Positions 27,365 through 39,377 of a DNA stretch of 64,000 nt are shown here, one piece after another. The stretch comes from Eutreptiella sp. 'Long Island Sound 2002' (lineage: Eukaryota > Euglenozoa > Euglenophyceae > Eutreptiales > Eutreptiaceae): contig OZ038382.1 of the NCBI GenBank assembly GCA_964036045.1, positions 2,998,612 to 3,062,611 on the forward strand. The letters are read 5' to 3'. A program made the position numbers and the translations under genes. The notes under the pieces are model-generated. The model had not been told where the DNA came from. It did no database searches and saw only the letters and a program-made list of their open reading frames with translations. Every line of letters begins with the position of its first letter. Position 1 is the first letter of the stretch.

Positions 27365-27989
27365 GCATGGCATGGCTATGGACGCCAAAGAAATCTTTGC
27401 GCGGCAAGAGGCAACGGCGCGGGACATCCGCCAGCAGCTCGAGAAGGAGCATGCTGAGCGTCAGAAGTCCGCCCTGAGCTCAACAGCGCAGAAGTTCAGG
27501 GTGGGAGACCCGGTGTGGGTGATCAGACCCCGCCCTATGGGCACCCACCGCACCAAAACCTAGTTCACACCCGGAGAGGTGGTCCGCAGGATTGGTGAGG
27601 ACACCTACCGCATCAAGGCCGGTCACGAACAGTTCCGGGAGCGCCACGAGAGTCAAGACAGTGTGCGGGAACCCGACCTCCGTGGCCAACATGTGTCCCT
27701 GGACTATGCCGCACATGAGGCAGATTCGGACGACGATTATGCTGAGCAGGACGACTATACAGTCGAGAAGATCCTGGCCCAGCGTCCGAACGCCTCGGCA
27801 CCCGGAGGCCTGGAGTTCAAGGTTCTTTGGCGAGGCTATGGGCCCTCCCACGACACCTGGGAACCCGTCTCCTCGTTCGTGCCGCGGATCAATACCCCCT
27901 TCATGGACTACATCCGCAAGCACAAGACCAAGATCCATGTCTCGGACTTGGCAGCACTCACCCGGGCGATTGCAGCCACGGGCGCCTGA
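27365..27989 (+). pseudogene. Element 4 integrase C-terminus and chromodomain
   Basis: From about 27372: MAMDAKEIFARQEATARDIRQQ helix, then FRVGDPVWVIRP, a TAG at 27561-27563 where a Trp is expected, FTPGEVVRRIGEDTYRIK, and a chromodomain at about 27754-27930 (YTVEKILAQRP, FKVLWRGYGPSHDTWEP). Stop TGA at 27987-27989. The integrase zinc region and DDE core, some 800 bp, are missing between the GC-rich insert and this fragment. Confidence 0.85.
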
Positions 27990-29600
27990 TCGCCGCCCTG
28001 AGCTCTCCCCTGATGCATTTTGAGCGCTTGTGTGGTCGACGGATCGTCCCTCACTTGCTTGCTCTCTTCCATCTTCCGGTGACCTGCCATCAGAGTGGCC
28101 ATGTACCCCCCCCTGCTGAATCCAGAGGAGGATGGCCCCTCTCTTCAACTTCTATTCGTCACTCCCTCCCTGCTGAATCCTTGGGAAACCAGGTAGGGTG
28201 ACTGACCTTGACATTTCCTGAGCTCTTAGGGCCTTGAAGCCCATACGACGTTGCGCAACGGATGCCGCTGTCATCGGCATTGCGATTTTTTTGGTGTGTG
28301 GTCTGGTCCCATGGCACTTGCGGGATCCAGACCAGTCTACGTGTGTCTGCAGACTATATATGGCCTGAACTCGGGCATCTTCCTGTCCACCCTCCTGCAT
28401 ATGCCTTATCCTAACCGGGGCGTGGTTTGGCTCTCTATCCAGAGTGTGTTTACACGCCTATTTGCCCCGTTTATGGCTTACTTTTATCTGTTCCCCAGGA
28501 TATGTGCATCTGTACGTTAATTGTTGTCAGCCCATCACCGCGGTTGACTGTTTTTCCCCCCGGGTTGGACACGAATCGGAATACGAAGGCGCCTTGAGTC
28601 GCCGTTTACATGCACTTACGTAAGGTCCAGCCTGGACCAGTACCTAAGTACAAATTCTTCTGTTTGAGTGCCCGTGATACCGTGTGCCCTAGTGGCTGTG
28701 ATGTGCTGAGATCCTGATGGCGCCAGGCGGGAAGCCCGGTTGCCTGACTACACTCCCAGCGGTCCGCCACTGTCAGTCCCAGTGTGAGCCTACCGACTCG
28801 CAGACGCACTTGCAGTCGGGTGGCGACCTCCGGTGTCCTGGCCTCGGTCAGTCTGCCTGGGAAACTGGTGGTTTGAGGAGTCGACGCCTCCGCCCATACT
28901 GCATGGGGACTTCCCCATGCATGGCCTTCGTGGTAATGGGGCGAGGGAAAAGACGGCCTTGATGCCCGATCCCTTAAGGAGGAGCTCGTTCGGCTGTACC
29001 ACTCTGGACTCGCGTCGTGGATATGGACATGGTGCGCCCAAGGAAGGACCCGTGGGGACTCTCCCCCAGCCTGCGGCCTTGGGAAGCCTGGGGTAGCCTG
29101 ATGGATCTTTGTGGTCGCTTTCGACCTGTGGTACCACCTCGGTCGTCGTGTGACGCCTATGTTGGCCGTGTATGCCACTGCCACTGTGGTGGTGACCGTC
29201 GCAGCCGGCACCCGGTGCGCCTGGTATGGGTTAACGGGTCCTTTGGATGCCGAACAATCGCCGCCAGGACCCGGGACTTGATACTTGATACTATACTTGC
29301 AGTTACTAACAGCTACAGCAGCGTACCTGTCTTACTGTGGGATTTGGACAGCCTAACCTGCAAATCAGCCTGAAGTGACGATGTGACATCCCCCCCCCCC
29401 CTTCTTGGGATGGTCCTGGGTACCCGCTGCCATGCTTGGGTGTTATCGAGCTTCCCCAGGGTTTGCTCTAAGGAGGGGGGTGAAGCGGTACCCAGAACCT
29501 ATGGCCCATGGCCCGGAGGCCTGCGAGCCGTCACACCCGTGCGGAAGCCGTTGACACCGGCTATCAGCGGGATATCCCTATTCTCTAACCCGCGAAATCT
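27990..29600. other. Downstream of element 4: possible 3' region and LTR remains
   Basis: No supported gene. 28401-28429 resembles 21449-21477 upstream of element 4. A TGTGACATC followed by a C run near 29389 looks like the start of some plant and algal LTRs, but no second copy was found in the window. Confidence 0.35.
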
Positions 29601-32600
29601 GGAATCCGATTTCTAACCAATAAATCGATGTAGAATTATCATAATTTTATTGTCTTAGGCGATTTTCAGTCGGAAATCGGTGAAATACCCGATTTCTACC
29701 GCGATTTCTAATTGTCGTGAAATCGCCGCCTGATGTCGCCTGTTCGCGCGCCTTCGTCGCTTCTCCGTGGCGAGTTTTGTGATGAACTTTTCTCGAGTGC
29801 CTGTGGGGTTCTAAGAGAACTTAAGGGCTGAATCTAGAGGGCATTGAATGTACTTTCATCTGGTGTGTTCACCAGAATTTTTTCGCCGTTGCGTCTTCGA
29901 GAAAATCAACGCGCAAGCTTTTCCGTCGATCGCTCGAACTCACGGTTCTCAAGGACCATGAGTTCGGACGGAACCCTACATTCCCCCCCTATGCCTTTCA
30001 TCCATGGCCCTTTCACGCGGGCATATCATTTTGTATAGGGAAGCGGGCAATGGCGGTGTTTTAGGCAGCCTATGGGTCTCGCAAACCCAAGTCGTTTGCG
30101 TGCGCAAACGCTAATTTTGTGGCCTTGTGAGCATGAACGTTCATAACCGAACACAATGCTCACAAGACCAAAAGCCCTAGGCCATTTTCGTTTTTCGAGC
30201 CAACTCAACGATGGCTCCACGCAATTCAATGCGTACCAAAACTCTATTTTCAAAAGAGGGCAAGTTTTGGTCGAAAATTAGGCCAAAAATGGCCAAACCC
30301 CCGAGGCTCGTACTCGAAGCCTATGTGGAGTTGAGCCTCAAACCAAGGCAATATGTAAAGTAGAGACCACGAAGGACATCGTGGATGGCTTGGTTGATTT
30401 TTACAACCTTGTCTTCTATTTTATCTAATTTCGCCTTGTGAGCACGCGTGCCAAACTGCCTCTTTGCACACGCGCTCATATGCTTGCACTAGTGACACGA
30501 GTGGGCGGAGACAATCTAACCATAGTGTGCATATTTGAAGGCACCTACTATGGGCCTACTCCAAAAGTGTTTGCTCATATTTTTGTTCCTCAATGACCCA
30601 AAGATATGTTCATGCCAATATCGCCGATATATGCACTTTTTCCCATAAATAGTGTGCTTCAAGGATTGAGGTGTTACAAAAGTGTCCATTATGCTTTGAA
30701 CCTCAACCCTTGTTGCAAAAGGGAAGCAAAGCTTCGCTTTGCATCCATGCAAAAGCCCGAGGCTCCTTTCTCTTGTGATATGGAGATACGATATTTGGAG
30801 GGACCACTTTTGGGTGAAATTTGGCTGTTTTGCCCGGAATGGCCACAAACCCCATCTCCCCCTGATTTCACCCCCGAGGTTGCGTGCGCCACTTGACTAA
30901 GGGTAAGGGCGATTCGGAGAGGGCACATAAACCCGCATTGAATGGGGTCTTTCCCCATGTGGCCTCTCCTCTCGATGGGAGAGTTGTGAGTCACCCAATT
31001 TGGGGTATGTTGCCATTCTCCCCCATTTGTGTGTCACTTTCTCTCCAGTGGGGAAAATAGCTAGAGGCGACCATGAGGGTTGGCAAGTGGCATATATTGG
31101 GACCTAAGTCCCATGTGTCTATAGCATCCTTGGTTGAAAGGATCCTCGCCGTGGCCATGGAGATATGGAATCATGAGTGCGGGCCATTTTGGACAAATTT
31201 CGCTGTTTTTGCCATTGTATGCCATATTGGAATTACCATATCTCCATGGGGCACGGGAACTAGCCAGGAAGAAGAGGCGAATATTGTAGCATATGATTAA
31301 GGGTTGAACGCCCTTGAGTTTCGTATTTGCTCCTCCGGCTCATCCGGAGTTATTCAACTTTTGGTGCGATCCATGATCCCCCCGTTTGCACCGCATGCTG
31401 CTTTCTGCCCCATCCGCGTGTTCATCCCCTCGATGAACAGCAAGCAGCCAGTGTGACAGCAAGCCATAACCCAGGGCATGGGACCAAAGGGGATATCAAG
31501 GGTTGTGAGTCAAGGTTTGGCGCGTCAATATCGCCAAGGCTTCCTACCCTGGACGGTCGCCCGAGACGGCCGATTTTGCCATTTTGGCAATTATGACCCC
31601 ACTTGACGAACCCGTGGTGCCCTGATGCCGGGACCTCAGAGAGAAACCAGGTTGGGTGAGGGCTCCAGGGAGTTCATATGCGAAGGGCATAGGGTCAGTT
31701 GTCTCGTCCCTACCTCTGGCGGGTCCAGACGAGGGGTCAATTTTGGAGTTTTCGGAGCTAATATCAGTTTGGGCTGAAACAGCCCATTTTCAGCTACCAA
31801 CTCCTAGGGGATAATGGCGGGGCCATATCTCTGGCTCAGAGAGGAGTTGGGACCTGCCGTTACGGGAGCATGGGGAGCGACTGTCGGTTGGCCTCGGAGC
31901 CCCTTGGTACCCAGGAACTCGCCTGTGGCTGGGCGGGACAGCTCCCCTATTGGCAGGGTTTCAGGGTCCGGACTGAGCAGGGCATGGGTTGTGTTTGAGC
32001 CCCCGCCCCCACCAGCCACTGAGAGGGTCGGACCTGGGATTGGGATATGAGTTGGGACTGAGTGTCTATTGTCCTGTGATGCCCTTACCGCAGTCCAGTC
32101 TGAACCCCATGTGTACATATCCTGATGTGTTGCTGTACATACTTTTGTTCCCTCATTGCAGAGTGGCAAGGATTCTGAAACGCTTTGTCACATGACACGA
32201 GCGTAATGATGCCCCTGTGAGCGCAGTGCTTTGCCTGCCTGCTTGCTTGTGCGTGTCAACCGCAGCGTCCCGTGGCCAGGCCCCCCACGGGAACGCGTCA
32301 GTAGCGCAGCGGGTACGCACCAGGCAAACATTCCCCCATTGCGTTGTGTGCAACCACGGTCTTGCCCAAGCACGGGAGCCCGTCTGGCTGACGTTTTCCT
32401 GAATCTCAGCGAGGCGTTGCAAGGGGATACTCCCCCCCCATGTTACGAAACCAACCACAGTAAAGTTTGGCGGCTTTGTTTATAAAGTTTCGGTTTTTTT
32501 TGGTAAGATTCGGGGGGTTGGTAAACCATGGTCCCAGTATAATTTCTGCGCGATTTTGTTTTGTGTGTGATTTTATTGCACCCTGCGTGCTTTTATTTCT

Positions 32601-33390
32601 GCTTACCTTAGACACGATGGGTTCCCTCTTTCATTCATTACTTGCTGATGCACGTGACAATGATGAGCACCATGTATGTGCAAGCAATTGATGTGGCAAT
32701 GGTGGCCCTTTAAAGGGAAGCAAGACATGCTTTGCACATGCAAATGGTTCGCAAATGGTTGAGGGTGGCAAGAAGGTAGCTGCATCTGCATGCATGCATG
32801 CAGAATTGCCTACATTGATCTGTCATACAGGGGGGTCATGGCAGCTTTGAAGTGTCTGAATGTTCTTCAAATTTTGAAGATCTAGGGTACATTGATCCAC
32901 CTAAGGTCAAACTTTGCATTCCATTTCCCATTTCAATTTGTTCCGCCACCAGCCCCACTGCCATCACCCAAACCCAAACTCAAAGCCATCCCAAACCCCA
33001 TTCGCAAGCAAATGCCCATTGCAGGTTGGTTTGGCAGGAGGTAAAGAGTTGGTGTTTATTTTGTCTTCGTCTTCCAAGATTGGTAGCGGAAAAATTGGGG
33101 CGTGATTTTATTTCCACCGTTTTCAATAACATGCGGATTTGATTTAGGGAAGAGGGGGGTTTCTAAGACTTAGGATTTTTTTGTTTTTCATGAGGGTTTT
33201 TATACGATTTGCGGATCCAGGATGATTGTGCCCTAAGCGCCAGCCCTTTTTGGAATGGCTCATCTGATTGTGGATGTCTAGTTGTTGTTATTTTGTGTTG
33301 TCGAGCACACAATTGATCCACAAATAGATGGAACTTGTGGAGTGCATGTATATGGAAATTGGCGTGGATTTCAAATGGACTTCACAAGAC
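29601..33390. other. Unrecognised non-coding stretch
   Basis: No ORF with recognisable motifs. 29600-29720 is AT-rich with repeated CGATTTC words. 31600-32100 is GC-richer and resembles an LTR or SINE in texture. Near 32300 TAGCGCAGCGGGTACGC matches a pol III A box, without a B box downstream. 32790-32803 has a short GCAT repeat. Confidence 0.4.
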
Positions 33391-34139
33391 TATCAATGCC
33401 CAGCTTGGGATGGGCGTGGTGACTACGGATAGGTTAGAGAAGCACACCATCCGCTCCATTGCGGACCGGATTGGGGTCGCAGATCAAAACAACCCCGATA
33501 GCATCAGTGCCTAGATTGGTTTGGGTGTGGTAAACGATGCTCACAGTAGCATCAGTGCCCAGCTTGGTGCGGGTGTATTGGCAATGGATGTGTCAAGGAA
33601 GCACACTATTTGCTCTATAGCGGACCAAATTGGGTTGACAAATGAAATCACCGCCGACAGCATTGGTGTCAAGTTTGGTGTAGATTCGGTGAATGACGCT
33701 CACAACAGCATCAATGCTTAGCTTGGTACCGGTGTGGTGAATGACATCCAAAGCCATAACGGTGCTCAGCTTGGTGTTGGCGTGGCGGCTGTGGATGTGT
33801 TAGATAAGCACATTGTCTGCTCCATAATGGACCAAACTGAGGCGGCAAATGAAACCATTGCCGACGGCATCCGTGCCCCGCTTGGTATCTGTGTGCTGAG
33901 TGACTTTCACAACAATGTCGACGCTTAGCTTGGTACGGGTGTGCTGAATGATGCCACAACAGCATCAATGCTCAGCTTGGTGTGGTCGTGGTGAGTACGG
34001 ATGTGTTAGAGAAGCACACCATCCAATCCAATGTGGACAGGAATAGGGCTGCAAATGACACCACCGCAAACAGCATAAGTGCCGGGATTGGTCTCATTGT
34101 GGTAAATGATGTTCACGGCCACATCAGTGCATAGTAGTG
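33391..34139 (+). repeat. Degenerate coding-like tandem repeat
   Basis: Two kinds of unit alternate. A short one of about 47 bp encodes something like INAQLGxGVVNDAH; a longer one of about 110 bp encodes AQLGxGVVxxDVLEKHTIxSIADQIGxANExxADSI. About ten AQLG-type starts can be seen (for example 33398, 33556, 33714, 33763, 33920, 33968). Several copies have TAG in place of CAG at the same codon, and one frame slip occurs near 33948. It looks like the remains of a repeat protein gene; no known repeat family is assigned. Confidence 0.6.
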
Positions 34140-35238
34140 ACTACGCATGTGTTCGGGTTACAGCCACCCTTCAGAGGGTAGTTCTGAGCCTTTACAGGGA
34201 ATGTAAAACCTTGCAGGCTCGTTATAAGCACAAAACAGTTTTGCAGCATGGCTTTTTGTTCCAACCAAACCATTTTGCCAACCTCTTGAAGCATGGTTGT
34301 ACTCTGCAACCCTAGGGCACACGCTGTGTCCGCTTTGGGACCACGAGTGTAAACGGTAGAACAAATGTGTTCATTGCCATTTTGGTGATTTTTGTTGGTT
34401 AGGACAGCATTCGTCATTTTCTTTCTTCCATGTGCAGTACTTGGATGCAATGACATGTTTGTTTATCACAGAGCCCCACATAGAGAGGTATGTGGAATGC
34501 CAAGCCAATGCGGTTTTTTGGGCAATGCAGTGCAGAACGCATGTACGCACCAATATTCACATTTTGATTCAATCCGTGCACTATTATTGAATGTGATTGC
34601 GCTTTTGTCCATTATTGGTAGACATGGAATGGACCAAAATCACCAGTGCGCAATTTGGGGTTTCCGCTTGTCAAGTTCACAAAAAACTGACGATTTGCAA
34701 GTGCTAGTCGATCCCATTAGAGGCCGTACCCCATTAGTTTGCGCTGTGGATTACCAAAGTGGTGGTCATAGGTTTCAACCCTCAATGTTTGCCACGTGTT
34801 GTGTGAAATTTTCCGAACATTTGCTCAATGGCTTTGGTATATGGACGTCATGTATGCTATAATATTTTGTGAAATCGGTGGTAGCATAAGTTGCAAGACC
34901 TTAGTCCACACAAGCTGCTCCCCCTTTTTTAACCGAAGCACCAAAATTTTGTCACTGAAAAGCATAGCTTTTTTTGCCATTTTGAAGGTACTTTTTTCCA
35001 CGCCCTCCCACAAAATGAATTTTTCATCAAGTTTGCCCATTTTTTTGCTCTTTTTAAGGTGGTCAAAGATTTATTGTTTCTTCAAATTCAGAGGGCTCAC
35101 GGGTCATTGTCCCCGAAAGAAACATTTTGTTGGCTAATTTGAAGAATACCAATTTTTGGATTTTTCTACAAACCATTAACGATGGGCGCTCTTCACACAA
35201 CCTGGACATGTCCACATGAAAAACTAATTATTATAGGA

Positions 35239-35270
35239 GGCTGAGTGCGCGAAGCCTCGCGCACTCAGCC
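35239..35270. repeat. Perfect 13-bp inverted repeat, 6-nt loop
   Basis: GGCTGAGTGCGCG (35239-35251) and its exact complement at 35258-35270 with loop AAGCCT. The core recurs in variant form at 35864-35891. Confidence 0.75.
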
Positions 35271-35863
35271 ACCTGGAGTGAGATTTTCAGGCCCTTTTGC
35301 GATGAGTTTTTGACATCGCAAGTGGCATGAAGCAAGAATGGAGCAAAAGCAAAACTGCAAGATTCAGTATGGGTTAAAGACTTGCACAGCGGGACACTCA
35401 GTGCACAAGGGCTCGCGCACTTGGAGGGACCTCAACACCACTTTTTCAGTTCCGTACTGTTTTGTTGTATGTGGGGAATCATTTGTTTGTGCATTACTAA
35501 AAACAGTGAGCTCAAGAGTGGCATTTAGACACCCGTCCTTTAGGGCACCTTGTTTCATACGTCTTGTGACCCAACGCTTTTGAAAAACTGTTATACAGTC
35601 CCGAAAGTGGGAGGCTGGGCACCTCATTTCTAGGTAAATCAACTGAAAAATGCGCATTTAGCCAGGATTGAGGGTAACCCACTATTTAAATCCATTGCAC
35701 CTTACATAGTGCATGGCGTGAACGAGAAATTCATTGCTTCACCACTCTTGCTACTGACATGACCCGAACGGTACAACATGAGGCACCAATTGAGACATCA
35801 GAGCCTCGTTTGGCATGGAATACTCTTTCCTCAGGACCATTAGGAGATATGCCTTCTACATAA

Positions 35864-35891
35864 TTGAGCGCGTGAGGCCTCGCACGCTCAA
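35864..35891. repeat. Near-perfect 28-bp palindrome
   Basis: TTGAGCGCGTGAGG followed by CCTCGCACGCTCAA, with two mismatched pairs. Similar to 35239-35270 about 600 bp upstream. Confidence 0.6.
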
Positions 35892-37162
35892 CATGCTAAA
35901 AAAATAGTTTTTTTGATACCCTTGACTACTTGCATACCGCCCATAGCCTGAAAAAGGATTTTTGAGATTCCTCCACCTTCGAATCCTCAATTTTTAGGTG
36001 GAAACACGGAGAAATTGTGCATCATTTTTTTGCACACGAATGCCGCCCTTGAGGTGCAAAACAACGTGCAGTTTGCGTGGCCTAAGAAGACCGACATGTG
36101 AGTGTAGGCATACTGATGGGCGCAAACACAAAGGTGCGAAGGATAAACAATAAGAAAAAGTCACTACCATATCTTTCTTAGGGTACTTAATCCAGGCCAA
36201 GCCCCACCTAATCCTTGGGAAGTAATGAGGACTAACACTTAATCATCACCCTTTTGAGGCTTTAAGTACACTTTTCAAAGTAACTAGGGTTACAACCCTA
36301 GCCCCCCCATGAAGTTGACCCCTACCGCTCAAGTGAGCGGAGGTATCTTCCTTCATGGAGATTATACCGAAATAACATGGGCACTTCATGCCGTGGGCCT
36401 TGTAGGTTAAGCCCAGTGGTCTCCCACCTCAAGACCTCTATACTCAACTGTTTCACCTACTTATTGTGGGCCTACTGTTTAACGGATTCTGAATTCAGTT
36501 GCTTGGCCATGCTAGCCAAGCCATATCGTGTGTCTGGCCCAATCCACTTGCTCCTGATTCCTAACCAACTCCATTGCATGTCAAAATGTGCACATGAAGT
36601 GCTTGGGACTAGCTTTGAGGCGAGACTGATGCCAGTTTTGACATATAAAATCAATCATTTTGTAATTATTTCACTAAAGCTTTGTATTTGGACGTGCATT
36701 AAGGTTTGCAACCTGTTCAGCTGACTGGTAGTACCGGTATACCGCCGATCATCTCTTTGAAAGCTGAAATAACCTCCAATTACCGGTTATTGTAGTAAAA
36801 TCCCGATTTCGTGACGTTCTGGCCTTTGTGATGCCTTGGTGACGCTTTTTTGCCTTGTAAAATCCTCTGCGCAAATCAATGATTACTTTCTTAAACTGGC
36901 ACCTAACTAGCAAATTCCTGCACTTCCTACCTTGCAACCCTGTCTCTCTCCCTGAGCAAGGGATTAGCAGTGGTGTCGGGTCAGGTTTTGTAGTTGCTAT
37001 GTTGAGTGTTTTGTCAGTTTTGTGTGAGATTGCAGTTTTCGGTGACCGTTCTCAAAAAGTTTCACAGATAGACACCTTTTGGATAGGCAGATGCTAGACA
37101 CAAAGCCAAGACAATCCTAGAGGTCAATTGGTCAAGTTGGTCTTTCAAGAAGGGTGGCAACT

Positions 37163-37249
37163 GTGGCCATCTCAGTGTACCCATAGTGGCCATCTCAGTG
37201 TACCTACAGTGGTCATCTCAGCGTAAGGACATTGGACATCTCAGCGCAA
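37163..37249. repeat. Short tandem repeat, about 23-bp unit, four copies
   Basis: Units of the form GTGGCCATCTCAGTGTACC, increasingly diverged to the right. Confidence 0.65.
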
Positions 37250-38717
37250 AGGTAGTGCCTTTCCTAAACTCCTTCTATGTACAACGCAGGCAAATAGTTA
37301 GACATAGCCAAAAGTCTTTAAGCCAATGTGTCCTCGGTCGTTGCACCAGAAAGGTCACCGTAAAGAAGACCTGCTGCGCTGAACAATCATTCTACACCTG
37401 CTGAACTGGCAGGCATTGCCAAAAACCGATCTGCCACTTCAGCTAGTCTAGGAGTAGATAGCCGAAAGTTACGCCACCAAGCTAAGACACAAATGTCCTT
37501 ACGCTCTTGAGCCAACCTTCAGTAGAGGTCCCACTCGTCCGTTGTTGGAGTGATTTTGATGATGTGATAGGTGACATCACGATGACTACGCATGATGCAG
37601 TATGATGACATCATGAAGGAAAATCTTACTCAGATATTAATAGGTACATTTGCGTATTGGGTGTAGTAGAAGTCATGGTTCACAACACATTATGCACAAA
37701 AAAACAGGTGCATCGATCTAATCTTAGGTCCATTGAATACCGGTACCTACCCGTTGTTAAAAAACTTACCACCTCCACTTACCGGTGAAAATTTAAAAAA
37801 CAACCTCCAACACCCGGTTGTTTTCAAAACTAGCAGGTTGCAAACCTTACTTTAGACATGCGTCATGAAATTTGCAAAGTTTCTGCACCGTTCAAGCCAG
37901 AATCATTCAAGCAAGTAGCGCAAAAATACATTTGAGCAATGCAAAGAGAGAAACCCATGCGCAGAATGCGAGCGGGGCGCGAGAAGAAACGCCGCGGAAG
38001 ATTTGACATGCAAAGTAGTGTTTTCTGTGTCTTGTGTTTTTTAATCTAGTGCCGCTGCTGCTGTGAGTGCCGCCGCCAGTGATGTTCGAGTGGCCGGGGC
38101 TGCTGGTAGCGCAGCCACCTGTGGGTTGTGAATTGGCACGCGGGGGCTGCTTTAAGCGCCATTGCATTTGTAGATGGTTGGCAGTTTTGTTTTCGCTTTC
38201 TTTTTTTGTTTGGCGAAATCTTCGTACAAAGTGCGTACATATGTCGCAAAGAATACCATGAAGTAAAGCAGTGCGTGCCAAATACTCTGGTGTGTGCTTT
38301 TTTTGCTTAGCTTGTCTCCTTCATTCGTTCGTTGGTGCCTGCATCGAGCCGTTCTGTGTCTTAGTACTGTACTCGGGTCCTTGATGTTTATTGCAGGAGT
38401 TGAGCATGCCACTTCTTCGGGTGTGCCTGCTTCATGTTACTTTTGCGTGGCTTCGGTTGTCCCTCGGTTGTGGTATGATCTTTCTTGTTTTGATTCTCAT
38501 GCACATGATTTGCAATGTAAATTTCAACTTTTGCTCTGCACTCTGAAGAAGCTAGAGAAAACACGAAAGAGAGAAAAGTGGAGATGAAACAAAGTGCAAA
38601 TGAACCAAAACCAAAACACGAGCGAACGCCCCCAATGTCACACAGCCTCCAACAGTAAGTGTAGCCGAGGTTGCAAATAACAAAAAAGAAAGCAAGCTCG
38701 TGTATTACAAACACACA
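37250..38717. other. Unrecognised stretch
   Basis: No supported gene. Overlapping ORFs on both strands near 37900-38590 have no motif and no clear coding character. Confidence 0.35.
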
Positions 38718-39377
38718 ACCAACAGAGACAAAGACATAGGCAACCCCGAGGGCAGAGCGACAAACAGAGAAATAACTTCAAGCTCAGTGGCACAGATGAA
38801 AACCCAGAGTACAATACTAAATGGGTTCATGCACTGAGACTCGAGGAGGTCCAGTTTGCAAACTCTCTGCTCTGCTTGGTGGCCTGCTGGTATGCTTTGT
38901 TCTTTTTGTAGAATGTTCCTAAAGAGTGACCACAGCAACAAAGACAAAGACATAGGCAAGCCCGAAGGCAGAGCGACAAAGAGAGAAATACTTTCAGGCT
39001 CAGTGGCACAGATGAAGACCCAGAGTACAATACTAAATGGGTTCATGCACTGAGACTCGAAGAGGTCCAGTTTGCAAACTCTCTGCTCTGCTTGGTGGCC
39101 TGCTGGTATGCTTTGTTCTTTTTGTGGAATTTTACTAAAGAGTGACCACAGCAACAAAGACAAATACATAGGCAAGCCCGAGGGCAGAGCGACAAAGAGA
39201 GAAAAACTTTCAGGCTCAATGGCACAGATGAAAACCCAGAGTACAATACTAAATGGGTTCATGCACTGAGACTCAAAGAGGTCCAGTTTGCAAACTCTCT
39301 GCTCTGCTTGGTGGCCTGCTGGTATGCTTTGTTCTTTTTGTAGAATTTGTAGAATACCAAAGAGTGACCACAGCCTC
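38718..39377. repeat. 216-bp tandem repeat, three copies
   Basis: Copies start at 38718, 38934 and 39150; the last has a 12-bp duplication near 39350. The period is a multiple of three, so a minus-strand frame (38705-39379) stays open over all copies with a 72-residue repeat. There is no sign beyond this that it is coding. Confidence 0.85.

Larger units (their letters stand above)
34140..37162. other. Unrecognised stretch with two palindromes
   Basis: No supported gene. The plus ORF at 34392-34862 (156 aa) has no known motif. Palindromes at 35239-35270 and 35864-35891 are listed separately. Confidence 0.4.

Noticed and set aside
32285-32400. tRNA gene or SINE head from an A-box match near 32305
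   Set aside because: No B box or cloverleaf follows.
33391-34139. CRISPR array
   Set aside because: Units are long, degenerate and coding-like, with no constant repeat and unique spacers, and the genome is eukaryotic.
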